Part shown: piece after piece, positions 32,894 to 32,967 of the stretch | How the letters are laid out: every line of letters begins with the position of its first letter | Position numbering within the stretch: the first letter of the stretch is position 1 | DNA from: Alphaproteobacteria bacterium | GTDB lineage: Bacteria; Pseudomonadota; Alphaproteobacteria; SHVZ01 | Direction of reading: 5' to 3' | Length of the DNA: 32,967 nucleotides | NCBI GenBank assembly: GCA_016869375.1 | Contig: VGEH01000042.1 | Span: 1 to 32,967 of the forward strand | The notes under the pieces: model-generated | Told to the model about the DNA's origin: nothing | Databases searched by the model: none | Seen by the model: the letters and a program-made list of their open reading frames with translations, nothing else | Program-made: the position numbers and the translations under genes

Positions 32894-32899
32894 ATTTGA

Positions 32900-32967
32900 T
32901 CAGGCGGCGGCTCCGGATTGTGGGACCTGCGGCTGATAGAGTGGCCGCATGTTCATGTAGCACCTGG
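32900..32967 (-). CDS. IS256-family transposase, C-terminal fragment (runs off the window)
   Basis: Minus-strand reading gives RCYMNMRPLYQPQVPQSGAA then A and TGA at 32902-32900, seven bases inside the terminal repeat. A C-terminus of the form R-x-Y-M-N-M followed by a short Pro-rich tail fits IS256-family transposases, and the position next to the repeat supports it. Only 21 residues are visible, so identity with the left copy cannot be shown. Confidence 0.6.
   Translation of the reverse strand, partial: RCYMNMRPLYQPQVPQSGAAA

Larger units (their letters stand above)
32876..32967 (-). mobile_element. IS256-family insertion sequence, 3' part (runs off the window)
   Basis: The terminal repeat is followed, going right, by a transposase stop and C-terminal codons on the minus strand. 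The sequence inside the repeat differs from the left end, as expected for the opposite end of the same kind of element. Both copies have their transposase on the minus strand. Confidence 0.7.

Noticed and set aside
1-32967. The whole window as a defined composite transposon
   Set aside because: Direct IS copies at both ends fit the idea, but the cargo is mostly conserved chromosomal housekeeping DNA and the outer IS ends are not visible; an assembly break at repeats is simpler.
1-32967. CRISPR array, tRNA or rRNA genes
   Set aside because: No regularly spaced short repeats and no tRNA cloverleaf or rRNA sequence were recognised; the only sizeable repeats found are the flagellin copies, their terminators and the IS ends.

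Overview
The window looks like chromosomal DNA of a high-GC, motile alphaproteobacterium. Three things suggest this: the flagellar regulators FlbT and FlaF, an HWE-type sensor kinase, and the gene order HDAC-like / xseB / ispA / dxs / tlyA together with fabI / aroC, which is familiar from Rhizobiales and Rhodospirillales. I cannot name the genus. Both ends of the window lie inside an IS256-family insertion sequence. The left end carries the first 81 residues of its transposase. The right end carries what looks like the last 21 residues. Both are on the minus strand, so the two copies would be in direct orientation. Each copy cuts a gene: a LysE/RhtB-type exporter on the left and a flagellin on the right.

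Region 1 (about 0.5-5.3 kb): an HWE hybrid histidine kinase, a small PadR-like regulator, and a tightly overlapping minus-strand operon pdxH - cation efflux (FieF-like) - SDR oxidoreductase. Region 2 (5.4-11.8 kb, plus strand): a glycine-zipper lipoprotein, a DnaJ-type co-chaperone, fabI, aroC, an exported alpha/beta hydrolase, and a TPR-GT41 (O-GlcNAc transferase/SPINDLY-like) glycosyltransferase. Region 3 (11.7-19.2 kb): a DUF2061 membrane protein, the sppA signal peptide peptidase, and a minus-strand operon HDAC-like - xseB - ispA - dxs - tlyA - DUF1772, which makes isoprenoid precursors and farnesyl diphosphate.

Region 4 (19.2 kb to the right end) is the notable part: a flagellin locus with an unusually large protein-modification module. 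It holds two almost identical flagellins (fla1, fla2), a third divergent flagellin (fla3), a fourth cut by the IS (fla4), and flbT-flaF. Between fla3 and fla2 lie four consecutive TPR-GT41 glycosyltransferase genes, each joined to the next by a 4-nt ATGA/GTGA overlap. Between fla2 and fla1, on the opposite strand, is a TPR-methyltransferase. With the separate gene at 9.9 kb there are five GT41 paralogues; all five end in a W-x-x-W-C motif.

The simplest model is a multi-enzyme O-glycosylation (and possibly methylation) system for flagellin. The TPR regions would select the substrate and the four diverged catalytic domains would differ in donor, acceptor or step. That role is inferred from neighbourhood and family; no sugar-donor biosynthesis genes are present. 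No tRNA, rRNA or CRISPR was seen.
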